Shown here one piece after another: positions 45,849 to 57,210 of a DNA stretch of 64,000 bases; the stretch's first letter is position 1; every line of letters starts with the position of its first letter. The position numbers were made by a program, and so were the translations under genes. The notes below the pieces were generated by a model, which saw only the letters and a list, made by a program, of their open reading frames with translations, was not told the DNA's origin and ran no database searches. This stretch comes from Litsea cubeba (lineage: Eukaryota; Streptophyta; Magnoliopsida; Laurales; Lauraceae): NCBI GenBank assembly GCA_012931725.1, contig CM022953.1:29829453-29893452 (forward strand), given 5' to 3'.

Positions 45849-46637
45849 TGTGTGGGGATATTTCCGAACTCACCGGAGGACCGGTCGATGCTCCATCTCA
45901 TGCTCCGGCGCCCGCTAGGCCATCTCGGCAAGGCTCGCATCAACATCCACCAGCTCGGCCAAGTGCTCCCACTTCGGCCAGAGACTCAGCTCGGCTCCTT
46001 GCACAACTCCACCTCAGCAGAGCTCCACCTCGGCCAGGTCGTCCCCAGCTCGGCTAGGGACTTCATCCCGTTCCTCCACTTCGGGGTCTCTGCAAGGTCT
46101 CTAGCCAAGGCAGGGCCTGACAGCTGTCCTCCCTTGGGCACTCATGCACGCTACAGCACGCGCGACAAGACAAGGGCACGCCTATACTCTCTGACAGACA
46201 GAGCCTCCCATGCCGCCCATGCTTCCTGACAGATCGGCGTCCACAGACGCCAGAGTGGGCTGTGATGGGACGGCTAACCACCTCATTGTCTCCTGCCTCC
46301 TCTCTCTCCAAAGTCAACTATCTCCCTCTCCTCCTCTATAAAAGGGGCCAAACCAGAACAATAAGGGCTCTCTCCGGTCCGAGAGAACCACACTGGTATC
46401 ACCTTCTCCCCCAAAATCTCCTCCTACTGTCCAGTACACATACTGACTTAGGCATCGGAGAGCCCTGCGCTGCCCACAGCCAGGGTCCTCTGACCTGTTT
46501 CTTCTCCCTCTTCCAGGTTCTCAGGCATCGGTTCTTCCACCTTCAACGAGGAGACGGGGAGCCTCAGCCTTCGTCCTCCTCAGTGAGTCTCAAGAACACC
46601 ACCCTCAACCGGGTCCGTGAATTTTTGTGCACTTACA
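45849..46637 (+). repeat. TR-GAG LTR copy 1
   Basis: 789 bp, TGTGTGGGG...GCACTTACA. TATA box TATAAAAG at 46337-46344. One extra A near 46610 relative to copies 2 and 3. Confidence 0.93.
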
Positions 46638-46687
46638 ATTGGCGCCGTCTGTGGGAAACGCTACAAAAAGCCATCTTCCCAAACACC

Positions 46688-47767
46688 ATGCCTCGAAGAA
46701 TTAGAAAGGGAAAGGAACCGCTGACACTGTCGACACAGCTGCCGACGGTCCCCCACCGGGAAAGGTCAGGAGCAAGATCTAATCCAGCAAGCGTCCAACA
46801 GCGGGGTACTCAGTCGGGTTCATCCTCTAAGGGTTCGACCTCGACTCCACCTTCCAAAAAGCGCACCCTGAAGGACAACAGAAGCAACCAAGCTCATGGC
46901 GAAAGCCCGGGTAACAACCACGACTTCAGAAAGTGGCTTGATCGACACATCGAGCAAGCAGTACGACAAAGCATGGAGGCTGCCGGTTTCGCTCGAGTTC
47001 GGCTGAACTCTGACGGTCTCGGCACATCTCCCCTCTCTCCAGAGATCAGGAGCTTCCCCCTTCCCGAAGATTTCAAAGTCCCGAGGTTCGTCGTTTACGA
47101 CGGAACCTCGGATCCAGCAGCACACCTCCGGCACTTCACTCAGAGGATGTCGGTGTGGGGCGATGCAGGCCACCTGAACTGCAGAGTCTTCTCCTCCAGC
47201 CTCGGGGACCTCCCCCTGAAGTGGTTCTGCGCACTCCCCCAAGGATCGATCAAAAGTTGGCAGCAGCTCCGAAGTTCCTTCATGACGAAGTTCCAAGCCC
47301 ACAAGGTCGTCCCCAGGACAGCCGCCGACCTGATGGCCCTTAGAATGAAGCAGACCGAGAGCGTCACGCAGTTCGCCAAAAGGTTCTGGACTGTCTACAG
47401 CCAGATCGAGGACGCTTCAGATGCAATGACGATCCTGTCTTTCCAACAAGCCCTCCTACCAGGCAACGAGCTACGAAGGGACCTGGTCATGCACCCTGTG
47501 GTCACTATGGCAGCACTGATGACCAGGGTAAACCAGTTCGTCAGGCAAGAGGCAGACGAAGCCCGAGCCCAGAAGCATTTCAACGACAATCAACAGGCAG
47601 CGTCCATCTCGGCGGACGCCTCCATCTCGGCGGATGCCTCCAGCTCCGCAGCAGCGTCCATCTCGGCGGACGCCTCCATCTCGGCGGATGCCTCCAGCTC
47701 CGCAGCAGCGTCCATCTCGGCGGACGCCTCCATGACAGAAGTCTCCTCCAGCTCGGGGGGCTGCTGA
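46688..47767 (+). CDS. TR-GAG gag copy 1, 359 aa
   Basis: Gypsy-type capsid precursor starting MPRRIRKGKEPL, about 50 nt after the primer site. Basic, Ser-rich N-terminus; then a Retrotrans_gag-like domain at about residues 110-270: FKVPRFVVYDGTSDPAAHL, FSSSLGDLPLKWFCALP, SWQQLRSSFMTKFQ, LMALRMKQTESVTQFAKRF. The C-terminus is not a zinc knuckle but repeats of SISADASISADASSSAAA, ending TEVSSSSGGC. Loss of the knuckle and of all pol domains indicates a non-autonomous gag. The longer in-frame start at 46262 lies in the LTR and is less likely. Confidence 0.85.
   Translation: MPRRIRKGKEPLTLSTQLPTVPHRERSGARSNPASVQQRGTQSGSSSKGSTSTPPSKKRTLKDNRSNQAHGESPGNNHDFRKWLDRHIEQAVRQSMEAAGFARVRLNSDGLGTSPLSPEIRSFPLPEDFKVPRFVVYDGTSDPAAHLRHFTQRMSVWGDAGHLNCRVFSSSLGDLPLKWFCALPQGSIKSWQQLRSSFMTKFQAHKVVPRTAADLMALRMKQTESVTQFAKRFWTVYSQIEDASDAMTILSFQQALLPGNELRRDLVMHPVVTMAALMTRVNQFVRQEADEARAQKHFNDNQQAASISADASISADASSSAAASISADASISADASSSAAASISADASMTEVSSSSGGC
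47600..47735 (+). repeat. 54-bp coding microrepeat in gag copy 1
   Basis: About 2.5 copies of a 54-bp unit built from CCATCTCGGCGGACGCCT and CCAGCTCCGCAGCAGCGT. It encodes the SISADAS/SSSAAA tail and keeps frame. The same array is in copy 2 (about 50581-50716). Confidence 0.85.
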
Positions 47768-47908
47768 AGCCTCCTATCATCTTTCAGCTTCGACCACCCG
47801 TCAGCTTTGATTGCACGACCCTCTACCGTCATTTCTGGCGGCACGGTCCTCTGCTGTCAGCCTTGATCGCACGGTCCTCTGCCGCCGCTAGTCGTCCAGA
47901 GCCACGTA

Positions 47909-48640
47909 CCCCTGGTCACGAGCCAGTGGGATCTCCATCGCGTGCGGCAGGCGCATCTCGGCCACGCGCCAGACGCCCGGCATAGGCCCCTGGTCACGAG
48001 CCAGTGGGATCTCCATCGCGTGCGGCAGGCGCATCTCGGCCACGCGCCAGATGCCCGGCACAGGCCCCTGGTCACGAGCCAGTGGGATCTCCATCGCGTG
48101 CGGCAGGCGCATCTCGGCCACGCGCCAGATGCCCGGCACAGGCCCCTGGTCACGAGCCAGTGGGATCTCCATCGCGTGCGGCAGGCGCATCCCGGCCACG
48201 CGCCAGATGCCCGGCACAGGCCCCTGGTCACGAGCCAGTGGGATCTCCATCGCGTGCGGCAGGCGCATCCCGGCCACGCGCCAGATGCCCGGCACAGGCC
48301 CCTGGTCACGAGCCAGTGGGATCTCCATCGCGTGCGGCAGGCGCATCCCGGCCACGCGCCAGATGCCCGGCACAGGCCCCTGGTCACGAGCCAGTGGGAT
48401 CTCCATCGCGTGCGGCAGGCGCATCCCGGCCACGCGCCAGATGCCCGGCACAGGCCCCTGGTCACGAGCCAGTGGGATCTCCATCGCGTGCGGCAGGCGC
48501 ATCTCGGCCACGCGCCAGATGCCCGGCACAGGCCCCTGGTGAAGAGCCAGTGGGATCTCCATCGCGTGCGGCAGGCGCATCCCGGCCACGCGCCAGATGC
48601 CCGGCACAGGCCCCTGGTGAAGAGCCAGTGGGATCTCCAT
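47909..48640 (+). repeat. 78-bp minisatellite, about 9.4 units (copy 1)
   Basis: Units begin CCTGGTCACGAGCCAGTG at 47911, 47989, 48067 and every 78 bp to 48613; the last two start CCTGGTGAAGAG. Variants are ATCTCGG or ATCCCGG. It lies after the gag stop. Because 78 is divisible by 3 and the unit lacks stops in several frames, long ORFs on both strands cover it (for example 291 aa minus and 265 aa plus), but these are repeat artefacts. Confidence 0.93.
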
Positions 48641-48830
48641 AAACGCATCTCGGTACCCATTCTCCAGCTCGGCAGTTGTGTGACTCTCCAGCTCGGCAGA
48701 AGCACCCTGTTACAACTTAGCAGTGATGCCAACCTCTAGCTCTGGTCCATTGCCAGCCAGTCATCCTCCATGATACTTACCTTCTAACCTCAAAAGAGCG
48801 GTCTATTGAGCTTAGAAGCTGGGGGGCTAT

Positions 48831-49618
48831 TGTGTGGGGATATTTCCGAACTCACCGGAGGACCGGTCGATGCTCCATCTCATGCTCCGGCGCCCGCTAG
48901 GCCATCTCGGCAAGGCTCGCATCAACATCCACCAGCTCGGCCAAGTGCTCCCACTTCGGCCAGAGACTCAGCTCGGCTCCTTGCACAACTCCACCTCAGC
49001 AGAGCTCCACCTCGGCCAGGTCGTCCCCAGCTCGGCTAGGGACTTCATCCCGTTCCTCCACTTCGGGGTCTCTGCAAGGTCTCTAGCCAAGGCAGGGCCT
49101 GACAGCTGTCCTCCCTTGGGCACTCATGCACGCTACAGCACGCGCGACAAGACAAGGGCACGCCTATACTCTCTGACAGACAGAGCCTCCCATGCCGCCC
49201 ATGCTTCCTGACAGATCGGCGTCCACAGACGCCAGAGTGGGCTGTGATGGGACGGCTAACCACCTCATTGTCTCCTGCCTCCTCTCTCTCCAAAGTCAAC
49301 TATCTCCCTCTCCTCCTCTATAAAAGGGGCCAAACCAGAACAATAAGGGCTCTCTCCGGTCCGAGAGAACCACACTGGTATCACCTTCTCCCCCAAAATC
49401 TCCTCCTACTGTCCAGTACACATACTGACTTAGGCATCGGAGAGCCCTGCGCTGCCCACAGCCAGGGTCCTCTGACCTGTTTCTTCTCCCTCTTCCAGGT
49501 TCTCAGGCATCGGTTCTTCCACCTTCAACGAGGAGACGGGGAGCCTCAGCCTTCGTCCTCCTCAGTGAGTCTCAAGAACACCACCCTCACCGGGTCCGTG
49601 AATTTTTGTGCACTTACA
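48831..49618 (+). repeat. TR-GAG LTR copy 2 (shared middle LTR)
   Basis: 788 bp. Preceded by purine tract GAAGCTGGGGGG, followed by the primer-site motif. TATA box at 49319-49326. Serves as 3' LTR of unit 1 and 5' LTR of unit 2. Confidence 0.93.
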
Positions 49619-49668
49619 ATTGGCGCCGTCTGTGGGAAACGCTACAAAAAGCCATCTTCCCAAACACC

Positions 49669-50748
49669 ATGCCTCGAAGAATTAGAAAGGGAAAGGAACC
49701 GCTGACACTGTCGACACAGCTGCCGACGGTCCCCCACCGGGAAAGGTCAGGAGCAAGATCTAATCCAGCAAGCGTGCAACAGCAGGGTGCTCAGTCGGGT
49801 TCATCCTCTAAGGGTTCGACCTCGACTCCACCTTCCAAAAGGCGCACCCTGAAGGACAACAGAAGCAACCAAGCTCATGGCGAAAGCCCGGGTAACAACC
49901 ACGACTTCAGAAAGTGGCTTGATCGACACATCGAGCAAGCAGTACGACAAAGCATGGAGGCTGCCGGTTTCGCTCGAGTTCGGCTGAACTCTGACGGTCT
50001 CGGCACATCTCCCCTCTCTCCAGAGATCAGGAGCTTCCCCCTTCCCGAAGATTTCAAAGTCCCGAGGTTCGTCGTTTACGACGGAACCTCGGATCCAGCA
50101 GCACACCTCCGGCACTTCACTCAGAGGATGTCGGTGTGGGGCGATGCAGGCCACCTGAACTGCAGAGTCTTCTCCTCCAGCCTCGGGGACCTCCCCCTGA
50201 AGTGGTTCTGCGCACTCCCCCAAGGATCGATCAAAAGTTGGCAGCAGCTCCGAAGTTCCTTCATGACGAAGTTCCAAGCCCACAAGGTCGTCCCCAGGAC
50301 AGCCGCCGACCTGATGGCCCTTAGAATGAAGCAGACCGAGAGCGTCACGCAGTTCGCCAAAAGGTTCTGGACTGTCTACAGCCAGATCGAGGACGCTTCA
50401 GATGCAATGACGATCCTGTCTTTCCAACAAGCCCTCCTACCAGGCAACGAGCTACGAAGGGACCTGGTCATGCACCCTGTGGTCACTATGGCAGCACTGA
50501 TGACCAGGGTAAACCAGTTCGTCAGGCAAGAGGCAGACGAAGCCCGAGCCCAGAAGCATTTCAACGACAATCAACAGGCAGCGTCCATCTCGGCGGACGC
50601 CTCCATCTCGGCGGATGCCTCCAGCTCCGCAGCAGCGTCCATCTCGGCGGACGCCTCCATCTCGGCGGATGCCTCCAGCTCCGCAGCAGCGTCCATCTCG
50701 GCGGACGCCTCCATGACAGAAGTCTCCTCCAGCTCGGGGGGCTGCTGA
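49669..50748 (+). CDS. TR-GAG gag copy 2, 359 aa
   Basis: Same start, length and domains as copy 1. It differs at very few codons: near 49772-49800 QQQGAQ replaces QQRGTQ, and Arg replaces Lys near 49842. Both copies are open from end to end, suggesting that they duplicated recently or that the gag has been kept functional. Confidence 0.85.
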   Translation: MPRRIRKGKEPLTLSTQLPTVPHRERSGARSNPASVQQQGAQSGSSSKGSTSTPPSKRRTLKDNRSNQAHGESPGNNHDFRKWLDRHIEQAVRQSMEAAGFARVRLNSDGLGTSPLSPEIRSFPLPEDFKVPRFVVYDGTSDPAAHLRHFTQRMSVWGDAGHLNCRVFSSSLGDLPLKWFCALPQGSIKSWQQLRSSFMTKFQAHKVVPRTAADLMALRMKQTESVTQFAKRFWTVYSQIEDASDAMTILSFQQALLPGNELRRDLVMHPVVTMAALMTRVNQFVRQEADEARAQKHFNDNQQAASISADASISADASSSAAASISADASISADASSSAAASISADASMTEVSSSSGGC

Positions 50749-50889
50749 AGCCTCCTATCATCTTTCAGCTTCGACCACCCGTCAGCTTTGATTGCACGAC
50801 CCTCTACCGTCATTTCTGGCGGCACAGTCCTCTGCTGTCAGCCTTGATCGCACGGTCCTCTGCCGCCGCTAGTCGTCCAGAGCCACGTA

Positions 50890-51621
50890 CCCCTGGTCAC
50901 GAGCCAGTGGGATCTCCATCGCGTGCGGCAGGCGCATCTCGGCCACGCGCCAGACGCCCGGCATAGGCCCCTGGTCACGAGCCAGTGGGATCTCCATCGC
51001 GTGCGGCAGGCGCATCTCGGCCACGCGCCAGATGCCCGGCACAGGCCCCTGGTCACGAGCCAGTGGGATCTCCATCGCGTGCGGCAGGCGCATCTCGGCC
51101 ACGCGCCAGATGCCCGGCACAGGCCCCTGGTCACGAGCCAGTGGGATCTCCATCGCGTGCGGCAGGCGCATCTCGGCCACGCGCCAGATGCCCGGCACAG
51201 GCCCCTGGTCACGAGCCAGTGGGATCTCCATCGCGTGCGGCAGGCGCATCCCGGCCACGCGCCAGATGCCCGGCACAGGCCCCTGGTCACGAGCCAGTGG
51301 GATCTCCATCGCGTGCGGCAGGCGCATCCCGGCCACGCGCCAGATGCCCGGCACAGGCCCCTGGTCACGAGCCAGTGGGATCTCCATCGCGTGCGGCAGG
51401 CGCATCCCGGCCACGCGCCAGATGCCCGGCACAGGCCCCTGGTCACGAGCCAGTGGGATCTCCATCGCGTGCGGCAGGCGCATCTCGGCCACGCGCCAGA
51501 TGCCCGGCACAGGCCCCTGGTGAAGAGCCAGTGGGATCTCCATCGCGTGCGGCAGGCGCATCCCGGCCACGCGCCAGATGCCCGGCACAGGCCCCTGGTG
51601 AAGAGCCAGTGGGATCTCCAT
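50890..51621 (+). repeat. 78-bp minisatellite (copy 2)
   Basis: Same unit and the same number of units as copy 1. By eye only the fourth unit differs in its C/T variant (ATCTCGG instead of ATCCCGG). Confidence 0.92.
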
Positions 51622-51811
51622 AAACGCATCTCGGTACCCATTCTCCAGCTCGGCAGTTGTGTGACTCTCCAGCTCGGCAGAAGCACCCTGTTACAACTTA
51701 GCAGTGATGCCAACCTCTAGCTCTGGTCCATTGCCAGCCAGTCATCCTCCATGATACTTACCTTCTGACCTCAAAAGAGCGGTCTATTGAGCTTAGAAGC
51801 TGGGGGGCTAT

Positions 51812-52599
51812 TGTGTGGGGATATTTCCGAACTCACCGGAGGACCGGTCGATGCTCCATCTCATGCTCCGGCGCCCGCTAGGCCATCTCGGCAAGGCTCG
51901 CATCAACATCCACCAGCTCGGCCAAGTGCTCCCACTTCGGCCAGAGACTCAGCTCGGCTCCTTGCACAACTCCACCTCAGCAGAGCTCCACCTCGGCCAG
52001 GTCGTCCCCAGCTCGGCTAGGGACTTCATCCCGTTCCTCCACTTCGGGGTCTCTGCAAGGTCTCTAGCCAAGGCAGGGCCTGACAGCTGTCCTCCCTTGG
52101 GCACTCATGCACGCTACAGCACGCGCGACAAGACAAGGGCACGCCTATACTCTCTGACAGACAGAGCCTCCCATGCCGCCCATGCTTCCTGACAGATCGG
52201 CGTCCACAGACGCCAGAGTGGGCTGTGATGGGACGGCTAACCACCTCATTGTCTCCTGCCTCCTCTCTCTCCAAAGTCAACTATCTCCCTCTCCTCCTCT
52301 ATAAAAGGGGCCAAACCAGAACAATAAGGGCTCTCTCCGGTCCGAGAGAACCACACTGGTATCACCTTCTCCCCCAAAATCTCCTCCTACTGTCCAGTAC
52401 ACATACTGACTTAGGCATCGGAGAGCCCTGCGCTGCCCACAGCCAGGGTCCTCTGACCTGTTTCTTCTCCCTCTTCCAGGTTCTCAGGCATCGGTTCTTC
52501 CACCTTTAACGAGGAGACGGGGAGCCTCAGCCTTCGTCCTCCTCAGTGAGTCTCAAGAACACCACCCTCACCGGGTCCGTGAATTTTTGTGCACTTACA
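51812..52599 (+). repeat. TR-GAG LTR copy 3
   Basis: 788 bp, TATA box at 52300-52307, one T for C near 52507 relative to copies 1 and 2. Followed by outer TSD AATCA. Confidence 0.93.
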
Positions 52600-52604
52600 A
52601 ATCA

Positions 52605-55456
52605 TATATTTGGGGTTGATGGCAGGGAAAAACTAAGCATGATGCTTTTCTAAATATTTGTGTGTTGTGTGTGTGAGAGAGAAAGAGAGAGAGTACTAAA
52701 TATTTGGGTGTTGTATGTGAGAACGAGAGAGAGAGAGAGAGACCTGAGAATGGTGAGCTAAAGTTCTCCTTTCTATTGTTGTTGTACTTTTTTCCTTTTT
52801 TTCCTATCTCGCTCTGTGTTCTTCCTCTTTTCCTTCTCCCTTTCCCAATTTCTCTTTTCCTCTGCAGCCGAAACTGAAAGCCAGAGAGAGAGAGAGAGAG
52901 ATATATATATATATCATATTTCTTCCTTTTCTTCATAGACTCTTACCGCTGACTTCAGAATTTTTTTAGTAACACAAGGAAGTTGGCTGCCGGCCTTATT
53001 ATTTATCAGTGCCAATTTTTTTTTGTGGGCCATCGGTTGGAGGCCATGGTTACATGGCACCAGGCCCACCTTGGTGCAGGAGAACAGGGGCAGCAGATAA
53101 ATACATTAGGTTTCTAGATTATGAGTGTACCAGATTTCATTTTTAATCACTGTATGACCTAACTCTTAAACAATGGGTCAATAAAGTGCGAACCACCTGT
53201 TCTACTTTAATTTTTTTATATGACCAATCTATTCCATCATGCTTGTTTGGTAATTGCTTTAGCTACCACATACATGAATGCGTGGAGGAGTTGTTGGTCT
53301 TCTGAATTGTCCAAAGGGCAGGTATGGCATTGTTCACGAGAATTATCACAAATATAGTTATATATTGTTCTGGAGAAGCTGTTGTTGGAGATATTTTTCA
53401 AATAATATTATAAATAATTGTGAAAATAAATTAATTTCTTAAAAATAAATAAAATGAAACATAACATACTGTTATAAATATATTTCTATTAAAATGAAAA
53501 TAAGATTAATATTAGGGTGTTAACATTAAAACCAAGTCCATTTAACTAGGATCATGAGCATCCTCAAACTAATCCAAATTAAGTTTGATTTAAAAATATA
53601 TATGTATCATCTTTTTACAAAAAAAATTTTTTTGTAGAAATTAGTGAACTGGATGAAAATCTGTTTATGTCTTCACCTAAGCTGATTATCCAGTATTTTT
53701 AGATTAATAATGGTGAAAACATATGGTAAGTGGTTACTTGTAACTGTTAAAAATATATAGATGTTCATCTGTACGATTCTTTTCTTTTTAAATAGGGTGG
53801 TTGTAGTTGAAAGAGAAAGCTCCTAAGTCCATGTTTAATCCCATTTAATTATGACTTCGATTATTAAATCAAGTCTTCTCCAAAAAATTACTCATTTAAT
53901 AATGCAAGTAACATAAAGAAATCTGAAAATCTGTTTGCTGCACACACTTAAACACAATTACACAAATATTCAAGTTAGAGCCCCCCACACAGAAGAACCA
54001 TACGACTTATATTTGGGCCCATCCTTCCCACATATGATTAACTTGCCCCCTCAGATCACCAATGATTAGCATTGCCAAGGGTCAGGGCTTCATCCGAACT
54101 GCCCCTATCTGAACCGATCTGTGATAGGTTCATAATCAGAAATAACAAACCCTTCTCACTTTCAAATCATTCACAGGTTGGTCATGCTCAATGGGGTTAG
54201 TTGTTGGATTTTCTTCTTATGAAATTCCCCTGAAATGAAACAACGAAAATCTTTGGATGATATTATTCAATAAAGATATTAGGCGGTCGCCATGGGTTAT
54301 AACTGGGATAGAGTAAAACACAGCTATTTGGTAAATACCAACAAAGCTTCAGTCCTTCAAGGTTCAGAAATCTCAGCCATTGTTTTTTTTAATTTGGTAA
54401 CCCAGCCAAGGGGGCTGAGACCCAAGCAGTGGCGGACCCAGAATATTCATTTAAGTGGGGCTAAACTTGGTCGCCTTTGTTAAACTTTTTCCTACATTAA
54501 CAATAGCAAAAGAGAAAATGTATTGCATTTCAATTAACATACATTTCTCTCATTAAAATGTCCGCACTTACCTTAGCTGTGAAATTCCGTATAATTGGTC
54601 ATGGGCTCAGGGCAAAAAAGAGAAATTGCCACTTAATTGTAACTCAAGATATCCAAACATATGAATCCAGATGCATTTTAAAAGGCAAGAGATAAGTAAG
54701 AAAAATAACTGTGCAGTTGTTTCTTTAAAAAACATAAAGATATTTCTGATGCCAACAAATTAAGATTTTGAGATTCCTTTCAGAGAAACCAAAATTCAGA
54801 ATATTTATTTTTACATATCAAACAAGTTTTCCAAAGACTCATCTCATGGGAACATTGAAACATCCAAATGACACGATGCGAAATGCACCCTCAGTTACAA
54901 TCACTCACTATTCTAGTTCATAAATTCATTAATGAGACCCATCTAAGAGATTCAAGTTGCTTAAGGAAAAACTTTTAATGTATTTTTTTAGAGAATATTT
55001 TAAAGAAGGTTGTATATGATAATGATGAGTTTATCTTAGATTATTATAAGATTAAGTTTTGGTAATATTAGGGAAGTTTTATTATTTGATTAGGTTTCAT
55101 ATTCAAGCTACCGTTATCATTTGATTTCTTTTGGTAAAGTGTTATCATTTGATTTGGTTTCTATTTAGGGGTGTGATTGGATTTTCTATTTAGAGTGATT
55201 ATATGAATCAAGGCAGTTGGTCCGACCTTCAAATGAATCGCCGGTAAAAAGTATGAAACTCTACTTAATTTGGTTACGTTATAATGAGTGGACCTATTCC
55301 GATTAGAATGAAACTTGGTGTAGAGTAAATACAAGGAAGAATATTTATTTTAAGCAAATTAGATTAAAGTTGGGAGCTCAATATTGATAGACTTTTTGGT
55401 GACTGCATACGAATTAGTTTATCAACCTTGACCAACTAGAACTTTTGAATTGAACA
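52605..55456. other. Intergenic DNA, microsatellites and transposon debris
   Basis: GA and GT/AT microsatellites at about 52660-52740 and 52885-52915, with a duplicated CTAAATATTTGGGTGTTGT unit. A sequence near 54428-54445 (CAGTGGCGGACCCAGAA) resembles a terminus seen in many plant DNA transposons, but no partner end was found. No credible gene; the ORFs over the microsatellites are artefacts. Confidence 0.5.
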
Positions 55457-55461
55457 AGTTC

Positions 55462-56243
55462 TGTGTGGGGATGTTTCTAAGATGCCGAGATCACCGTTTA
55501 TCTTTAATAGGTCGAGCTAGCAAATCTGGCCACAACACCGACCAGAGCACACCTCAGCATTGCTTCCGGGACATCTCGGTACCGAGCCAGGTCAAGGTCG
55601 TCCCCGACCTCAGTCGCTCCCGACCTCAGCCGATCCCAACCTCAATGTATATCTTGGCCTCGGTCATGCACCTCGGTAGTCCTGCCCCGAGGTCAGCCAA
55701 GGCAAATATTGAAGGATCAAACTCCTATGTTAGCTCAATCATGTCATGAAAACACGATGGGACAAGGGCCTAAGCAAGTAGGTTTCCTGGGCGATCCATG
55801 CCACCCGTGATCTCTGACAGAACGGCATCCAGCGGCTGCTGCAGAGCATTGTTCTATTGGACTAGCATTTAATGAGAGATGGGCCGACAGGCCTAGCATT
55901 TAATGAAGTATGGGCCGAAGGGACAGTATCACTCAAGTACCAAATTCAATCATAAGGCCCTTCTTCACAAGTCAACTCCATCTCCTATAAATACAGAGTC
56001 CAACTGCACTCCAAGGTATAAAAAAAATGATACACACTCTTACTCTGCCAAATTTCATTTTCATCCTTTGTTTAGTTCTCAAACTAACTTAGGCATCGGA
56101 GAGCCTTGTGCTGCCTGCAGCCAGGGTTCTCTGACCATTTCTTTCCTCCCCTTTCAGGTTCCTAGATAATTTCCCACCATCAAAGGAGTATTAAGCTCGT
56201 TAAAATCCTCTTTATTAAGTCCATATTATTTTAGGCACTTACA
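55462..56243 (+). repeat. Solo LTR related to the TR-GAG family
   Basis: 782 bp, TGTGTGGGGATG...GGCACTTACA, with TSD AGTTC (55457-55461, 56244-56248) and no internal region. TATA box TATAAATA at 55985-55992. It shares the ends and an R/U5 block (ACTTAGGCATCGGAGAGCC, CAGCCAGGGT, CTCTGACC) with the TR-GAG LTRs, but the rest is diverged. A solo LTR is the usual product of LTR-LTR recombination. Confidence 0.9.
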
Positions 56244-56248
56244 AGTTC

Positions 56249-57200
56249 GAAGTCAAGAATCAAATGAGTACAAATTCAAAAGTCATGAAGAAAATGACCA
56301 TCGGATTTTAGGATCGTGTTAATTCTTGAAATAGGATTTGAGAACTTAAATCCGAATTGGTTAAACTAAGAATGAGATAACATGTTAATTAGAACTTCCT
56401 CTCTCTCTCTCTTTTTATGTGAAGAATGATCCATCTCTAGAGCTGGATTTGATGCAGATACCGTGTTTTGAAACCAGACTCAACAAAAGGAAGAAAGAAA
56501 ACATTCAGACTCTACTCTTGACTAAATGGATTACCTGCTTTCCGATATGAAATGAGCAGTTAGTCTATCAATTTTAGGTACAAATATCTATAATGTATTT
56601 ATAATGGCCTGTAGCTCAAGTCCGAATGCAAATGTTTAGGTCTTAACAATTAACATAGATATATCTTGATTTAAATCCAAGTCACTTTTTTTTTTTTTTT
56701 TTTGTAGTGTGCAAGCTTTCCGTAAGTGGGATGAGCAGAACTCCGTCATGAAGCTCATCTATTGATAATTCAATCCCTTTAGAATAAATGTCATTCCCTC
56801 CGATGAGACATCGTTGAGTAGGAGTTAGTCACATTTTAAGATTGATCACATAATTAATAATGTGATTAATGCATGTAATTAATATGGTTTAAGATTAATC
56901 AGTTTGTAGCTGCTTTTCCTCGTGCTCAGTTCGGTATGCGTTTCCTCTTACCATGTTCTCTTCGGTTGTTTTGGTTGTAATTTCATTTTCAACTTGCCAT
57001 ATGGCTCGACATAGATGGCGGGCTTACCCTTGTGTGGTAATATTCCTATTATAATACTCTTTGATTCTCAGCCACCCATTGAAATCCTTAACTTGAGTGG
57101 GAAAATATCACTCAACGTGTAACATCTCATGGAAGAGTGTAACTATAAAAAATCCATAACATGATACTACATCAGACATTGGTAAGAAGCCTACAAAGGA
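56249..57200. other. Upstream region of the terpene synthase locus
   Basis: AT-rich, with a CT run (56401-56411) and a T run (56688-56704). No coding sequence. Confidence 0.5.
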
Positions 57201-57203
57201 GCC

Positions 57204-57210
57204 TATAAAA
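57204..57210 (+). promoter_or_regulatory. TATA box of the terpene synthase locus
   Basis: CCTATAAAATG about 100 bp before the ATG at 57310, at a suitable distance for a short 5' UTR. The call rests on sequence and position only. Confidence 0.55.

Larger units (their letters stand above)
45849..52599 (+). mobile_element. Gag-only Gypsy-type element with three LTRs (TR-GAG, tandem)
   Basis: LTR (45849-46637), internal (46638-48830), LTR (48831-49618), internal (49619-51811), LTR (51812-52599). The only target duplication is AATCA at the outside (45844-45848, 52600-52604). Each internal starts at an ATTGGCGCCGTCTGTGGG primer-site motif common in plant Gypsy elements and ends in a purine tract before the next LTR. 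Each has a single gag ORF and no protease, RT or integrase, fitting the TR-GAG class of non-autonomous elements. The two internals are both 2193 bp and nearly identical. Mobilisation would need an autonomous partner. Confidence 0.93.

Noticed and set aside
46262..46687. In-frame N-terminal extension of gag copy 1 into the LTR
   Set aside because: The extension lies in the LTR, across the probable transcription start and primer site, and is absent in copy 2 because of a one-base LTR difference.
47909..48640. CRISPR-like appearance of the regular array
   Set aside because: Units are head-to-tail without unique spacers, in a eukaryotic retrotransposon. It is a minisatellite.
47857..48732. Long ORFs on both strands over the minisatellite (up to 291 codons)
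   Set aside because: They exist because the 78-bp unit is a multiple of three and has no stop in several frames. The translations are simple 26-residue repeats with no domain.
52595..52936. 113-codon minus-strand ORF
   Set aside because: Dominated by GA/CT and AT microsatellite translation (SLSLS, YIYIY).
54428..54445. Sequence resembling a common plant DNA transposon terminus
   Set aside because: No partner terminus or target duplication found within reach.
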